DNA of 60,000 nt. Origin: Antedon mediterranea. Lineage: Eukaryota; Echinodermata; Crinoidea; Comatulida; Antedonidae. Within the stretch, counting starts at the first letter, position 1, and each line of letters begins with the position of its first letter. This document shows positions 1-10,044 of this stretch, piece by piece. Below the pieces are notes generated by a model. It did not search any database. It worked only from the letters and a program-made list of their open reading frames with translations, and was not told the DNA's origin. Where the stretch lies: NCBI RefSeq assembly GCF_964355755.1, contig NC_092677.1:2735001-2795000 (forward strand), given 5' to 3'. Both the position numbers and the translations under genes were made by a program.

Positions 1-1
1 G

Positions 2-718
2 CCAAACCAAAGGAAAGAAACTAAAAAGGTGCAACGATGTTGGAACATTGCGGCAACAAGACTTGACCTTGGCAGCGATGTTTGTAAATATATCCTATTT
101 TGTCACACGTTCCTTGGATGTGACACGACATCGCGATTTTTTGGTATTGGGAAAATCAAAGCAGTAACTAAAGTAAGAAGTGACTGTTTCTTTTCTGAAC
201 AAGCCAAAGTGTTTATGACTTGTAAGGCAAACAGACAGGAGGTAATTGCAGCGGGTAATAACGCCATTTTGTCTTTGTATGGTAGCAGCGATAATGAAAA
301 CCTAGAGGAATTGAGGTTTCGTAAATTTCATAAAAAGACAACATGCAGTACTAAAGCAGTTCATCCACGTTCTTTACCCCCAACAGAATCAGCGGCAAAA
401 AATCATAGTCTAAGGGTGTACCAACAAGTTCAAGTTTGGCTTGGAAATGAAGAAAATGTACCTCCAGATAAATATGGATGGAAGATCAGTCAAAGCAGGA
501 TGATACCATATTTGACGGACAACCCCCCAGCACCACAATTGCTCCTACAAATCATAAGATGCAAATGCAAAACAGGCTGCTATAATATGAAATGCAGCTG
601 TAGGAACAATGGATTAGATTGCTCCATGGCATGTAGTGTGTGTCGAGGTGTATACGCAAACATTTCACTAGATGATAATGAATATACCGATTCTGAAGAT
701 TCAACAATGGGTTTTTAA
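2..718 (+). CDS. XPG/FEN1-like and CXC-domain protein, 3' part (5' partial)
   Basis: The reading frame is open from base 2 to a TAA at 716-718 and runs off the left edge, so the true start is outside the window; no ATG in this stretch is a convincing start. Near the N-terminus of the visible part lies FLGCDTTSRFFGIGKIKA, which resembles the helix-hairpin-helix (H3TH) motif of FEN1/XPG nucleases, with the GCD and GIGK elements kept. A middle segment has the LPPTESAAKNHSLRVYQQVQ pattern that I recall from many uncharacterised animal proteins. The C-terminus has a cysteine array CxCx3Cx4CxCx6Cx3Cx2C, like the DNA-binding CXC domain of tesmin/TSO1. Such proteins occur in many copies in invertebrate genomes, so a mobile-element origin is likely. 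No intron is visible in this part. The nuclease reading is inferred from the motif only; the catalytic N-terminal half is not in the window. Confidence 0.6.
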   Translation, partial: PNQRKETKKVQRCWNIAATRLDLGSDVCKYILFCHTFLGCDTTSRFFGIGKIKAVTKVRSDCFFSEQAKVFMTCKANRQEVIAAGNNAILSLYGSSDNENLEELRFRKFHKKTTCSTKAVHPRSLPPTESAAKNHSLRVYQQVQVWLGNEENVPPDKYGWKISQSRMIPYLTDNPPAPQLLLQIIRCKCKTGCYNMKCSCRNNGLDCSMACSVCRGVYANISLDDNEYTDSEDSTMGF

Positions 719-779
719 AATCAGACGATTGGTAAATATTCTCAACCAGGCCTATTTGGATATTTTTCTGTTTTGTGTG

Positions 780-1945
780 TTTTTAGAGTAAATATAAACA
801 GAATAATGAATAGTTAAATGTTATCTTGGGTGCTGATCTATGAAGAAATATAACACCAATATATTGCCCCAATTACTAAACGTTTTCTGGATAGATATCA
901 AAGGTCAAAATAATTACTTTCGCATTGACACACATTTTTTTTTTATTAGAGTGGATATCCTTCTGAGTTGTTTGACACAAAAAATGCTCATCTAAACCCA
1001 TAGTTCACAAAGATACAAATATATAAATATAATAGTTGAAAGCTTCCGGTCATTTTCTGTAAAAATAGTTTCATTAGAGTAAATAAATATGGTTCTTCTG
1101 AATTGTTTAACACAAAGTTACGCTTATTGGTCACCGAGATACAAAAAATAAATTTAGTGAGATATGAAATAAAGAATATATGTTAACGGTCAAAACGATG
1201 ACTTTTTCATTAGAGTGAATATAAACATAGACCTTTTGAATATTTTGACACAAAAAATGCTCATCTACGCCCATTGGTTACAAAGATATGAATATACCAA
1301 TATAATAGGTCAAAGGTCAAAAGAGTAGTTTCCGGTCATTTTTTTGTAAAAAGTTTTATTAGAGTGAATATAAATAAGGGTCTTCTGAATTGATTAACAC
1401 AAAAATTACGAAGTTACGACTATTGGTCACCGAGATACAAAAAATTTACTTAGTGAAATAATATAAAATAATGAATATATGTCAAAGGTCAAAATGATGT
1501 CGTCTGGTCATAATACACAAAACGTTTTCATTAGAGTGAATATAAACATAGACCTTCTGGGTATTTTGACACCAAAAACGCTTGTTTACGCCCAGTGATT
1601 ACCGAGATATGAATATGCCAAAATAATAGGTCAAAGGTCAAAAACATGGATTCCTGTCATTTTTGATCAAAAACTTTCATTAGAGTGAATATAAATATGG
1701 GTCTTCTGAATTGTTTGACACCAAAATTACCAAGTTCGGCCAAGCGGTTACTGAGATATACAAATATATAATTTGACCCTCATGACCTCTTGACCCCTTA
1801 AAAAAGTATGTTCCACTGAACCGATTTTGGTAGATTTTGGAAATGTTTCTTCCAGGAACATATAGAATCAAATAAATAAGGTTCGGAAACTATTGCAATT
1901 TGTTTTGGGTCTATCGGTAGATTGACTGGACTATAGTGATGCTCG
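780..1945. repeat. Degenerate ~130-170-bp tandem repeats rich in AGGTCA
   Basis: About seven diverged units follow one another; each begins near TTAGAGTGAATATAAA (starts near 783, 946, 1074, 1212, 1358, 1531 and 1680). A unit contains a GAGATAC box, an AGGTCAAAGGTCA or similar box and a stretch like TTCCGGTCATTTTTTG. Related repeats occur at 26100-26620, 28450-29061 and 40690-41000. The array ends at GACTGGACTATAG near 1930, which resembles the end of the foldback element at 26012-29061, so it is probably one arm of a relative. Confidence 0.7.
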
Positions 1946-2014
1946 CTTCGCTCGCATAGCCCCTCGTCGGGGAATGTAGCCCCCGCGTCGGGAAGATCCT
2001 GGCGCCACCCCTGC

Positions 2015-2200
2015 ATGTATGGAAACATACTACTATAATGTTGTGTCTTGATCTAAACGGGTACCCATTTATACAGCTGGGTGGAGAGAGGCAAACTTAA
2101 AGTATCTTGCCTAAGGATACAAGCAATGCAGCGAGAGTTGGATTCGAACCACGATCTCAGTACTGTAGTTCAACGGCAAACACACTGCACCACCTGCCCT
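2015..2200 (-). mobile_element. tRNA-derived SINE, 3'-truncated
   Basis: Read on the minus strand it starts with a tRNA-like head: an A-box-like part near 2190 and a B box GGTTCGAATCC near 2140. It continues with a conserved body (CCTCTCTCCACCCAGCTGTA...). The same SINE is longer at 17620-17875 and 38410-38655, where the 3' part with AGCGCT and ATAAGC is kept. Confidence 0.75.
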
Positions 2201-2204
2201 TATT

Positions 2205-2310
2205 GTGTATTGTGATTTTTGTATATTTTGTAAGATCATTTTAATCCAGATCTTTTTATTTGAATTGCCCTGTGTGGGATGATTAAACAATTTTGAATTG
2301 AATTGCCCCC
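2205..2310 (+). mobile_element. LINE 3' tail with TTGAA repeats
   Basis: The segment GTGTGGGATGATTAAA followed by TTTTGAATTGAATTG resembles the 3' end of L2/CR1-type non-LTR retrotransposons, which end in short direct repeats. The copy in the second D block (38660-38766) has one more TTGAA unit. No coding part is present. Confidence 0.45.
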
Positions 2311-2950
2311 TGAAAAACTAATTTAAAAAATTGTAGTTGAATATACCATTTTAATGTCACATAACAGTTATCTACTATTAACTATAAAATAACCTATTCA
2401 AAGTCTGATTTTATTAATCTTTATTTTTCATTCTTTAAATAATTGAATTGATGATAAAATGAATATAGGGCTATATATTTAAAAAAGAGACAATAAAGGA
2501 GGGTTACTCCCACGAAAGACAAAAAAAAAAATAATTGAAAACACAGAGTACACCTTTTCAAAATATTTTTATAGATTCTGTAAGTAAATGCGATGTTATT
2601 AATTGATTGTACGATTTTGAGTTGTATTTTGTGCACACTACCATTTCGAGGGTCTTCCTTGGCTTTTGCGCGTGCGGTTTTCTCTCTGCATGGTCTTAGC
2701 TTTAGAAACACCCATCAGTAGAGGACGACATAAAAAAAATATACAAATTTGTTTTCGGTATTTAGATTTGTCACGCTACTGCTTTAGCCAGCTACGTCCC
2801 AAGAAGACTACTCATTCAGAAGCTACTAAGCAAGCAGCAGTTATAGTTCTAGAGGCCGACGTTTTTGATAATTTGTAAACTAGGACGGGTCATGCTAAAA
2901 TTACAAACCCCAAAGCACGTCTGGGAGAAGAGAGACTAGGCCTGTTTCTG

Positions 2951-3021
2951 CTGCAACTGCTCAAAATACGGTATAAAAATACGGTATTTTTTATACCGTA
3001 TTTTTTAGTACCCCGTTTCTG
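2951..3021. mobile_element. Tiny ATACGGTAT-rich insertion
   Basis: A segment of about 55 bp made of ATACGGTAT/ATACCGTAT inverted units is flanked on both sides by GTTTCTGCT, which looks like a target-site duplication of 8-9 bp. An 8-bp duplication would suit a hAT-type non-autonomous element. Confidence 0.5.
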
Positions 3022-3332
3022 CTAACAATACTTCTTGGGTGGTCGTGTTAAATTTCATCCTTTTTACCCAAACTGCCATTCATTTATTTGGTCGATAATT
3101 AAAAGTCGCAATAAAGGAAGTTTTACGTCTCAATTTCAACAGCCTAGCCCTAGTGATAGAGATGTTGTGAGAGCACAGAAAACATCGTAATGAGGACAAG
3201 TAATTCGTTCCCTTCCCGAGTTATTGTCTTTTACAATCTTTTACTGCTTTCGCAGGCTCTTCAGCTTTGAATTTACTTGCTTTGGAGACAAGTCTATTCC
3301 GTACTCCTTTATTTTTTTAGAAATGTCTAATT

Positions 3333-3970
3333 ATTACCTCCGCCAAGGAGGTTATATTTTCACCCCTGTATGTTTGTGTGTGTGTGTGTGTGTGTGTTTG
3401 TTTGTGTGTGTCTGTGAACAGCCTGGAGGCCACAGTTTTTATCCGATTCTCACCAAATTTGGACACAATGATCTATGCCCAAAAAGCTCGGACGAGTTCG
3501 AATTTGAGGGGAAAGGTCATAGGTCAAGGTCACAAATAACAAAAAACTATATTACTACCTAGAGTCCACAGTTTTTATCCAATTCTCACCAAACTTAGCC
3601 ACAATGATCAATGACTCATCATATAATTGTGGTTAAATTTTGAAGGGTCAGGACATGGAGTAAAGAATCCATGGTCAGGATCAAAGATCAAGGTCTACAA
3701 AAAACAAACAAAAAATAAATAAAAAAATAATAATAAAAAAAAAAAAAAAAACCTCAGTGGGACTTGAACCAGCGATCTCAACTGTGAGAGGCTGGATACA
3801 TAACCATTACACCACACTCTCATCCACAACGTTGTAAGGTGTAGTTAGCCTATTTACACTTAGAACTCATTAAAAAAAAAAAAAATATATATATATATTT
3901 TCTGGGGACATTTCGTGTAGAGGAATTTTACAGTAGGCGGAGGTTTGTACTCTCGGAGTACCCTCTAGTT
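3333..3970. mobile_element. CCTCCGCC-ended MITE-like repeat, copy 1
   Basis: The left end TTACCTCCGCCAAGGAGG and the right end GTAGGCGGAGGTTTGTAC are inverted relative to each other. The inside holds a TG microsatellite (3370-3412) and GGTCATAGGTCAAGGTCA. I recognise this as a widespread non-autonomous repeat of marine animals. A second copy lies at 39791-40380 with a shorter TG tract. Confidence 0.65.
3751..3822 (-). mobile_element. tRNA-like sequence (SINE head or decayed tRNA)
   Basis: The minus strand has an A-box-like GTGTAATGGTTATG and a B box GGTTCAAGTCC at about tRNA spacing, but the acceptor ends do not pair well. A poly-T/A-rich run (3712-3750) follows. The copy at 40167-40234 has lost about 6 bp between the boxes. 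It is a tRNA-derived repeat rather than a working tRNA. Confidence 0.5.
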
Positions 3971-4219
3971 ATAAATGTGGTTGTCCCTTTTATTACCTTT
4001 TAGTTGGCCGGACATTTTAGCTTCCCCATCCCCTCCTTCCCCACCCCCTCCTTCCCCATCCTCTTCTTCCCCATCCCTCCCCCTCCTTCCCCACACAGAT
4101 GTATATAGTAAATACTGTGACGTTCTTCGCTCCACATTTTCGCCGAATATCTATACACGTGTGTAAAACAGCTGACAGCGACAGAAAATAAAAACACGAT
4201 GTTGACCTCATGTCACGGG

Positions 4220-4440
4220 TAAAAAAAAATACGGTATTTTTTATTGGCAGCAGAAAAGGGTACAAAAAATACGGTATAAATTTGTAAATACCGTATTTTA
4301 TCCACAAATTTTGTGGGGAAAATACGGTATACAAAATACGGTATTTTTTTATGAGCGCAGTTTCTGCTGCCAAAGAAATACGGTATATATACGGTATTCA
4401 AAAAATACCGTATAAAATACGGTATTTTATGAAAAAAAAT
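4220..4440. repeat. Cluster of ATACCGTAT / ATACGGTAT motifs
   Basis: Many copies of AATACGGTAT or its complement lie within about 220 bp, interrupted by GGCAGCAGAAA and its inverse. The cluster marks the right end of block D copy 1; in copy 2 the homology stops inside the first motif. Confidence 0.7.
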
Positions 4441-4579
4441 TGCTGATAATACAGCATTAATAGATGTAGACAGTAATCTGTAAAATCTTGTTCAATAAAT
4501 AATGACTTTGTTCTTGCTGTCAACTTAGGCAAGTATAATAATTCACTGTCAAATAATCAAAACATTATTTCTGTTTCAT

Positions 4580-6112
4580 ATCAAAGTATGAATTCTTGTT
4601 GTATTTTACTTCAAATACAAAAGTTATTATAACCCCAAAACCATTGTCTGACAAACAATTTAAGTATTTTTTGCTTTAAATTACATTTTTTTCAGGTAAA
4701 TAATTGGTTAACGTGAATAACTATTATGTGACAATAAATTAACACATTCAAAAACAAATTTGAAATAAAAAATATTTTTCAGGGGGACAATATATCTTTA
4801 AAACTGTTATGTCAACAAGCGAGCAGCGTTTTTTGTAAGAAATATTTTTTGTTTATTTTGTTTTCGGGTTGTTTACGGTTGTTTTCGGTAATCAGACTGA
4901 CCCTAATTCCCAGCTCACTATGTCGGTCGGTTGGTCGGTCGGTCGGTAGGTACACAAAAACTTGTATATGACCTTATCTTGATATATGTTTAATCTAGCT
5001 AAGTCAATTTTTCACAGTATATTCCTTATGGCCAGGAATCGATGTGGTTATGTTTTCACGGTGCGCAATAAAAAATTACGCGGTCTACGCACGATTTAAC
5101 GAAATACAATTGTAATCATCTTCACAACCATGAATCACAATTAAATAAAATTTGGTACTCATAAATTTCAGGGCATAAATCATCATATGGCAATACAATT
5201 AACATTAGCATGTAACGCATGCGTACACCCGCTTAAAAATTTTCAAAATTTATTTTCGATGAAATAAGAGTACGTTTATTGCCATGAGTGCGCAGATTTT
5301 TAGTTAAATATTATTACGCACTCTTTTTGCCTGATTTCTGTTTTCTTGACTTACTTTTCAACTCGAAATTACGTTATACGAGCACGTCAAAAGTGACAGG
5401 CTACGCACGTGTAAATTAGAAAAATATAAATGTTTTTAAACATGTTCAGCAATTTCGGTCGGTCGGTCGGTCGGTAAACACTAATAATGAGCACGCGACT
5501 CTGAAGCCATCTATATGGCCTTGTTTATGTGAGATCTTTGTGTTCTGTGCAGCTGCAGAAACACACATAGAGGGCGACATCCCATGGGAATTTGGAAATC
5601 ATCGATTGATGATTGCCTCTCTTTTCTAGCTCTCTCTCTCCGCGCCGCTGCTGATCGGGATGAGTACCTGGGCATAGAATTACTATATTTTTTGTATCAT
5701 TATTGACAAGTTTGATCTATTTTTTGGATTGTAATTCATTTAGAAGGTTATATCTGTTAAACAATTCTTTATTGCCCTTTACTACGGTCTACCTGGGCCT
5801 ATCTAGCTCTAGTTATTAATTAGGGCTGGCCTCTTAACTACGTATAATACTAGGCCTAGGCCCTGGGCCTAGGCCTACCTAGTACTACTCCTATGCCTAG
5901 TAGTAGGCCTACTACTCATATGCCTACTAGTAGGCCTAGCTAGTTCATAGTCTAAGATTATTGTAGGCCGCCTAGAAGCTAGCTAGAGTAGGAGTCAGTG
6001 GTTTACTGATCAACAAAAATGTAATTTAAAATTATGCAATACAAATATAAAAAAATAGCAAATAAATATGGCCTAGCCTAGTAAAAAAAAGTTGTCCACT
6101 TTAAATTTTGAT
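4580..6112. repeat. Dispersed repeat family F, copy 1
   Basis: Segments of this stretch recur at 18950-19490 and 56150-56540. Shared boxes include ACAAGCGAGCAGCGTTTTTT, GCAGAAACACACATAGAGGG and AAGTTGTCCACTT. It also holds GGTCGGTC microsatellites (about 4922-4950 and 5456-5476) and a TAGGCCTA-rich tract (about 5845-5960). No coding frame is recognisable. Confidence 0.6.
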
Positions 6113-7300
6113 GATACAGATACAGATTCATTTATTGTCCAAAATATTAATGGAAATTACAGTGCTCATAAACCTTGGCTTGCCTAAAATAGATATAAAT
6201 ATAAGGGGGACTATCTAACAAATGTTTTGTTATAATGCCTTATCCCAGCTGGGTAGAACGAGTACTTGTAACGGTCCGTCTGCGCATTCACCGTCCTCAT
6301 CCTACCACTTCTAACGATAACGGAGCCGATAATGTTGTTATGAAGAGGATGGTTGGTGTCTTCCAATAGCATGGAACACATCGGCAAGACGTTCGCTGTA
6401 GAAAGAGTCCAGCGTTTGCACAGACGAACCAATTACTTTCCCCGCTCTACCCAGCACCTTTTCAATTCGGTCTTTATCCCCTTTACTGATATTCCCAGCC
6501 CAGACCAACATACAATATCCCCAAATAGATAACATCGCTGATGAGTAAAACATTTTACAAATATCCTGATTTACTCCAAACGAACCGAGTTTCCTCAGGC
6601 CTTGTGTTTAACTTCTTAACTATATGGTCAACATGATCCCCCCATTTAAGCTTACAGTCAAATACTACTCCCAGGTACTTATAATTGTTATCAATCAATC
6701 AACAATCTCTACTTCCTTTCCTTTAATGTATACCGGGTCCATACTGTCAGACCTATTGTGTTTTCGAAAATCAATCCGCATTTCTTTCGTTTTATTTATG
6801 TTTAGTTAAAGAAAATTATTGCCACAGTAATTGGTGAATCAGATAATCTCAGAAAGGTATAGAGAAGAATTGTTATTATTAATAAGTCCAACCATAGCCG
6901 AGTCGTCCGCAAATTTTATCATTGGACAACTCGGGGGTACCGACCTAAAGTCTGATGTGTACAGAGTAAACAAAAAAGGTGCCAATACGCTACCTTGTGG
7001 TGTACTAGTACGCACAGTATCAGAAATAATATTATTCTGTAACTTAACATACTGGCTACGTTCGACTAAAAAAGTAAACACAAACGAAATTAAAACACTT
7101 GGAACATTCATATCAAATAATTTATGAACTAATATGTGTGGCTGAATTGTGTTGAATGCGGAACTAAAATCATAGTACATAACTAACGCATGGGTACGTT
7201 TTCCAGTCATCTAAATGACGGTACATTTGGTGGAGTTTATATATCAAAGCGTCTTCAGTCCTGTTTGTGCAGTACGGGAATTGGAGTGCTTTTGCTTATT
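6113..7300 (-). mobile_element. Non-LTR retrotransposon (CR1/Jockey-like), 3' RT part, decayed
   Basis: The minus-strand frames encode a reverse transcriptase from before motif A to the C-terminus, with several frameshifts. Recognisable parts are TNRTEDALIYKLHQMYRHL (about 7200-7280), then YDFSSAFNTIQPHIL (motif A), STPQGSVLAPFLFTLYTSDF and KFADDSA (motif C, FADD in place of YxDD). Downstream (about 6211-6553) is the C-terminal region ending in TDRYKYSFYPAGIRHYN. The 3' tail near 6113-6140 has short GATACA-type repeats. The 5' part, including the endonuclease, is missing, so this is a 5'-truncated dead copy. Confidence 0.85.
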
Positions 7301-8458
7301 AGATTTCCAGCTGTCATGTTTTGTGTTACCTTTCGATTTTAAAGGGTAAATAAAGAATGAATGAAAATATAAACAACAACATATAAAAGGTAAATGATTA
7401 TTAAACTTACATTGAACATAAAAGAAACAGAAACCAAAAAAAACAATACAATGCTCAGTAAGTAATTGTACAGATATAATAGGTCAGTAGTAAATACACA
7501 TACAAATAACAACAAAATATAAAAGGTAAATGATGATTAAACTTACATAACGTACATTGGAGAAAAAAATGTGACAGAAAAAAAATTTATACATAGTAAA
7601 TGAAACTGAAAAGAAATCGAAATAAAGACAAATGTATATATATATTATATATATTTGAAAGTATAGATGGGAAGGTATGAATTGTAAGGGTAGGGGGAAA
7701 GAGAAGAAAAATAAATAAATTTAAAGAAAAAAAACAAAAAAACCCAAAAAAGAAATACCTGTATATGTGTGTAGTGGCAATAAAAGCGAAAGCCCAGTGG
7801 GTTAGCAGGAGAAGTCGGAACAGTCTTTGAATAGCGAAAATAATATTAGAATATAGTTCAAATCAAACACAAGTAAAAATGGGTCGGAGCTGGGCCAATG
7901 AGAAAGAAATGGCAGTCGAATGAGTAAGCAAAGGGAAAATAATATTGAATACAGTACAGGAATTTACCATGGTGAAACAATCAATTTCACAAATATCACA
8001 AATATATTGAAGCTGTATGATTGCTGCACATAAGGCTGAATAGTACACAAATGACAATCAAATCCAGTAAATTCAATCCATTGTTGGAGCCGGAAGAACA
8101 TTGAGAAAGAACTTGTAGTACATTCCGAGCTCATGCAAATGAAGAATTACCAGCCCATGCGTGGCTGCTTCGTGTGCTGTGCCTAGCCGGCGTTGTTATT
8201 CAAATTAGCGGCTACAATGCAAGAAAATGATGACGTCGTAGGTTGTTTTTAGCGTGCGGGAAATCAGGTTGTGTAAAATGCAGGTCATACTGTAACGTAG
8301 AGCAGGGGAAGGTGACCGAAACGGCAGACTTAAGGTGTACTCGGGAAAGACAAGGTACAGAACGTGGCCGGCGACGAATCAGAGAGCAATATATGAGTAA
8401 TTACATTTGCTGACAACTTAATAAGTATGTACATTATGACATACTGTATTGTTATCTG

Positions 8459-10040
8459 TGACCTGCTCTGGCATAGTGAATCTTGGTGAAAATAGGGTTT
8501 TCCCCTTTTTGGAATCTACAACTATTTAAGAATCAAGATCAAGTTTCATTTTGTGTGAATTAAGTTTATAAAAGGGCTAAATAAGTGATTTTAATGAGTA
8601 CCTTTTTTGTCTTGATTTCATTTTGTTGCAAAAAAATGAAATAAAGTGCATGAAACACTGTTAGAAAACTGTACAGTTTATGAAAAACTTTGTATAGCTA
8701 CCTTTAGAAACATGGTAGAGTCTGAAAATTTAAATATTCATAAGCCATATTCAGTGGGTATTTCAAGTGGATTTCAATATTTTTGGCTTCTTCAGCGGGA
8801 ATTAGAGGAGGTAAAAAGCTTCTCTGACGTGATTTTTAAACCACAAAAATCCGTTGTCAAGGATACGCCACGTAATGGCTAGCGCGTAGTAGAAATACAG
8901 TACTGTAATTGGCTTATCCTTAAAATGACCTTTGACCTGTTTACTTTCTACGCGGAGAGGAGAGTAAACAATTCAGATTAAAGATAATCGATGGATCTAG
9001 ACTAGGCTAGGCCTAGTCCTAGGCCAAATACAATGACTAAAAAATACCAACATAATGAGAGTAGCAAAGGACCTATGATATTAAATTATTACAGCCAGTA
9101 TAGTGACTAGCCTAGGCCTACGAAGTAGCCTTTTTTGGACTCCAGGCTGGGTCCTTCTAGGCCTACCTGTCCTAGCCTAGGGTAGGCCTAGCAGGTCTAG
9201 ATTAGACTAGCTAGGCCTTGGTAGGCTAGCTAGGTAGGTTAGTAGCAGGGCAAATAGGCCTAGCTAGGATAGGTAGGCTAGGCCTAGGTGGCACTGTTAT
9301 TTGCCTACATATCACATAGGCCTACCATATTTTTTGTTTTTACATAATAAGTATACAAACTTAATACATTAGTATCCATTATTTAATTGATTAAAGCTAT
9401 CGCATAATGTTATTTAAGTTGTATTTGTTATCTAATCAGCAGGCACTACACAACTAAAATTTAAATTATTTAAGTACACTTTTAAGAACGTACTTAAATC
9501 CAGTAGTTCAAGAAATGGTATTTAATGTTATATAACTTAATTTATTGTATACATACATTTAATTAATTTTTAAAGAATAACACAGTTTTTTTAGTGTAAA
9601 AACATTAATTTACCCCCTTTTTTACCATTTTAAGTAAGTGCTTAAAAGAAACACAAGTATGTACTTAACATAGAATGTGGAAATATTTTTTTGTATGCAT
9701 TGTCACAGTAATCAATATCCTACCAAAAAACATTTCATTGTATCATATTTTGTGAATGTGTGATACTTAGAAAGTATACACTATTAGATTAAGAAATAAT
9801 AATTTTTGTTGTTGTTTTATAAAATAACATTGACATTCAATCATGATTTTCTCAAAACTGTTATTTTTGTATATTTCTTTATACATGCTTCGACTTAACG
9901 TACAATATCTCAGGATCCCCTTCATGTTAAATATTAAGTTTGGTATCATTGTAAAGGATATAACATTTCCTACAAGATAGAATACAAATCTGAAAAATTT
10001 AAATTTTCGACTTATGTTTCACTTTGCCAGAGCAGGTTAT
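8459..10040. mobile_element. Non-autonomous TIR element inserted in block A
   Basis: The ends are inverted: left ACCTGCTCTGGCATAGTGAA, right TTCACTTTGCCAGAGCAGGT, with about two mismatches in 20. Block B has the uninterrupted sequence ATTGTTATCTATTCTATAGG at this place, so the segment is a later insertion. No transposase frame is visible; a 78-codon frame at 8646-8882 has no recognisable domain. The inside holds a TAGGCCTA-rich tract (about 8995-9320). Confidence 0.7.
8995..9320. repeat. TAGGCCTA-rich low-complexity tract
   Basis: Dense overlapping copies of CTAGGCCTA and its variants occur here. The motif is self-complementary and also clusters at about 5845-5960. Confidence 0.7.
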
Positions 10041-10044
10041 TCTA

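Larger units (their letters stand above)
2022..4238. repeat. Block D, copy 1 (segmental duplicate of 38493-40680)
   Basis: From GAAACATA at 2022 to TACGGTATT at 4238 the sequence matches 38493-40680 almost base for base, in the same orientation, with small indels. It contains a SINE, a LINE 3' tail, an ATACCGTAT cluster, a CCTCCGCC-ended element and a tRNA-like SINE. A short ORF at 2666-2878 is kept in both copies but has no recognisable domain. A partial third copy follows block E1 (17540-18200), and weaker pieces lie near 27170-27290 and 55450-55680. Confidence 0.85.

Noticed and set aside
2666-2878. 70-codon frame kept in both block D copies (also in 38994-39329)
   Set aside because: The copies are too similar overall for an open frame to be evidence of selection, and no domain or splice support was found. 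It may be part of a repeat also present near 55500.
3224-3562. Plus-strand 112-codon frame with a Cys/Val run
   Set aside because: It crosses the end of the CCTCCGCC-ended MITE, and the CVCV run is the TG microsatellite.
3751-3822. Possible functional tRNA gene (minus)
   Set aside because: A and B boxes are present but the acceptor stem does not pair, and the duplicate at 40167-40234 has lost bases between the boxes; a tRNA-derived repeat is more likely.
4000-4373. Minus-strand frame of 118 codons with Gly/Lys-rich repeats, and its counterparts at 40377-40653
   Set aside because: Caused by a CCCCATCCCCTCCTTCC-type low-complexity tract at the edge of block D; no conserved protein.
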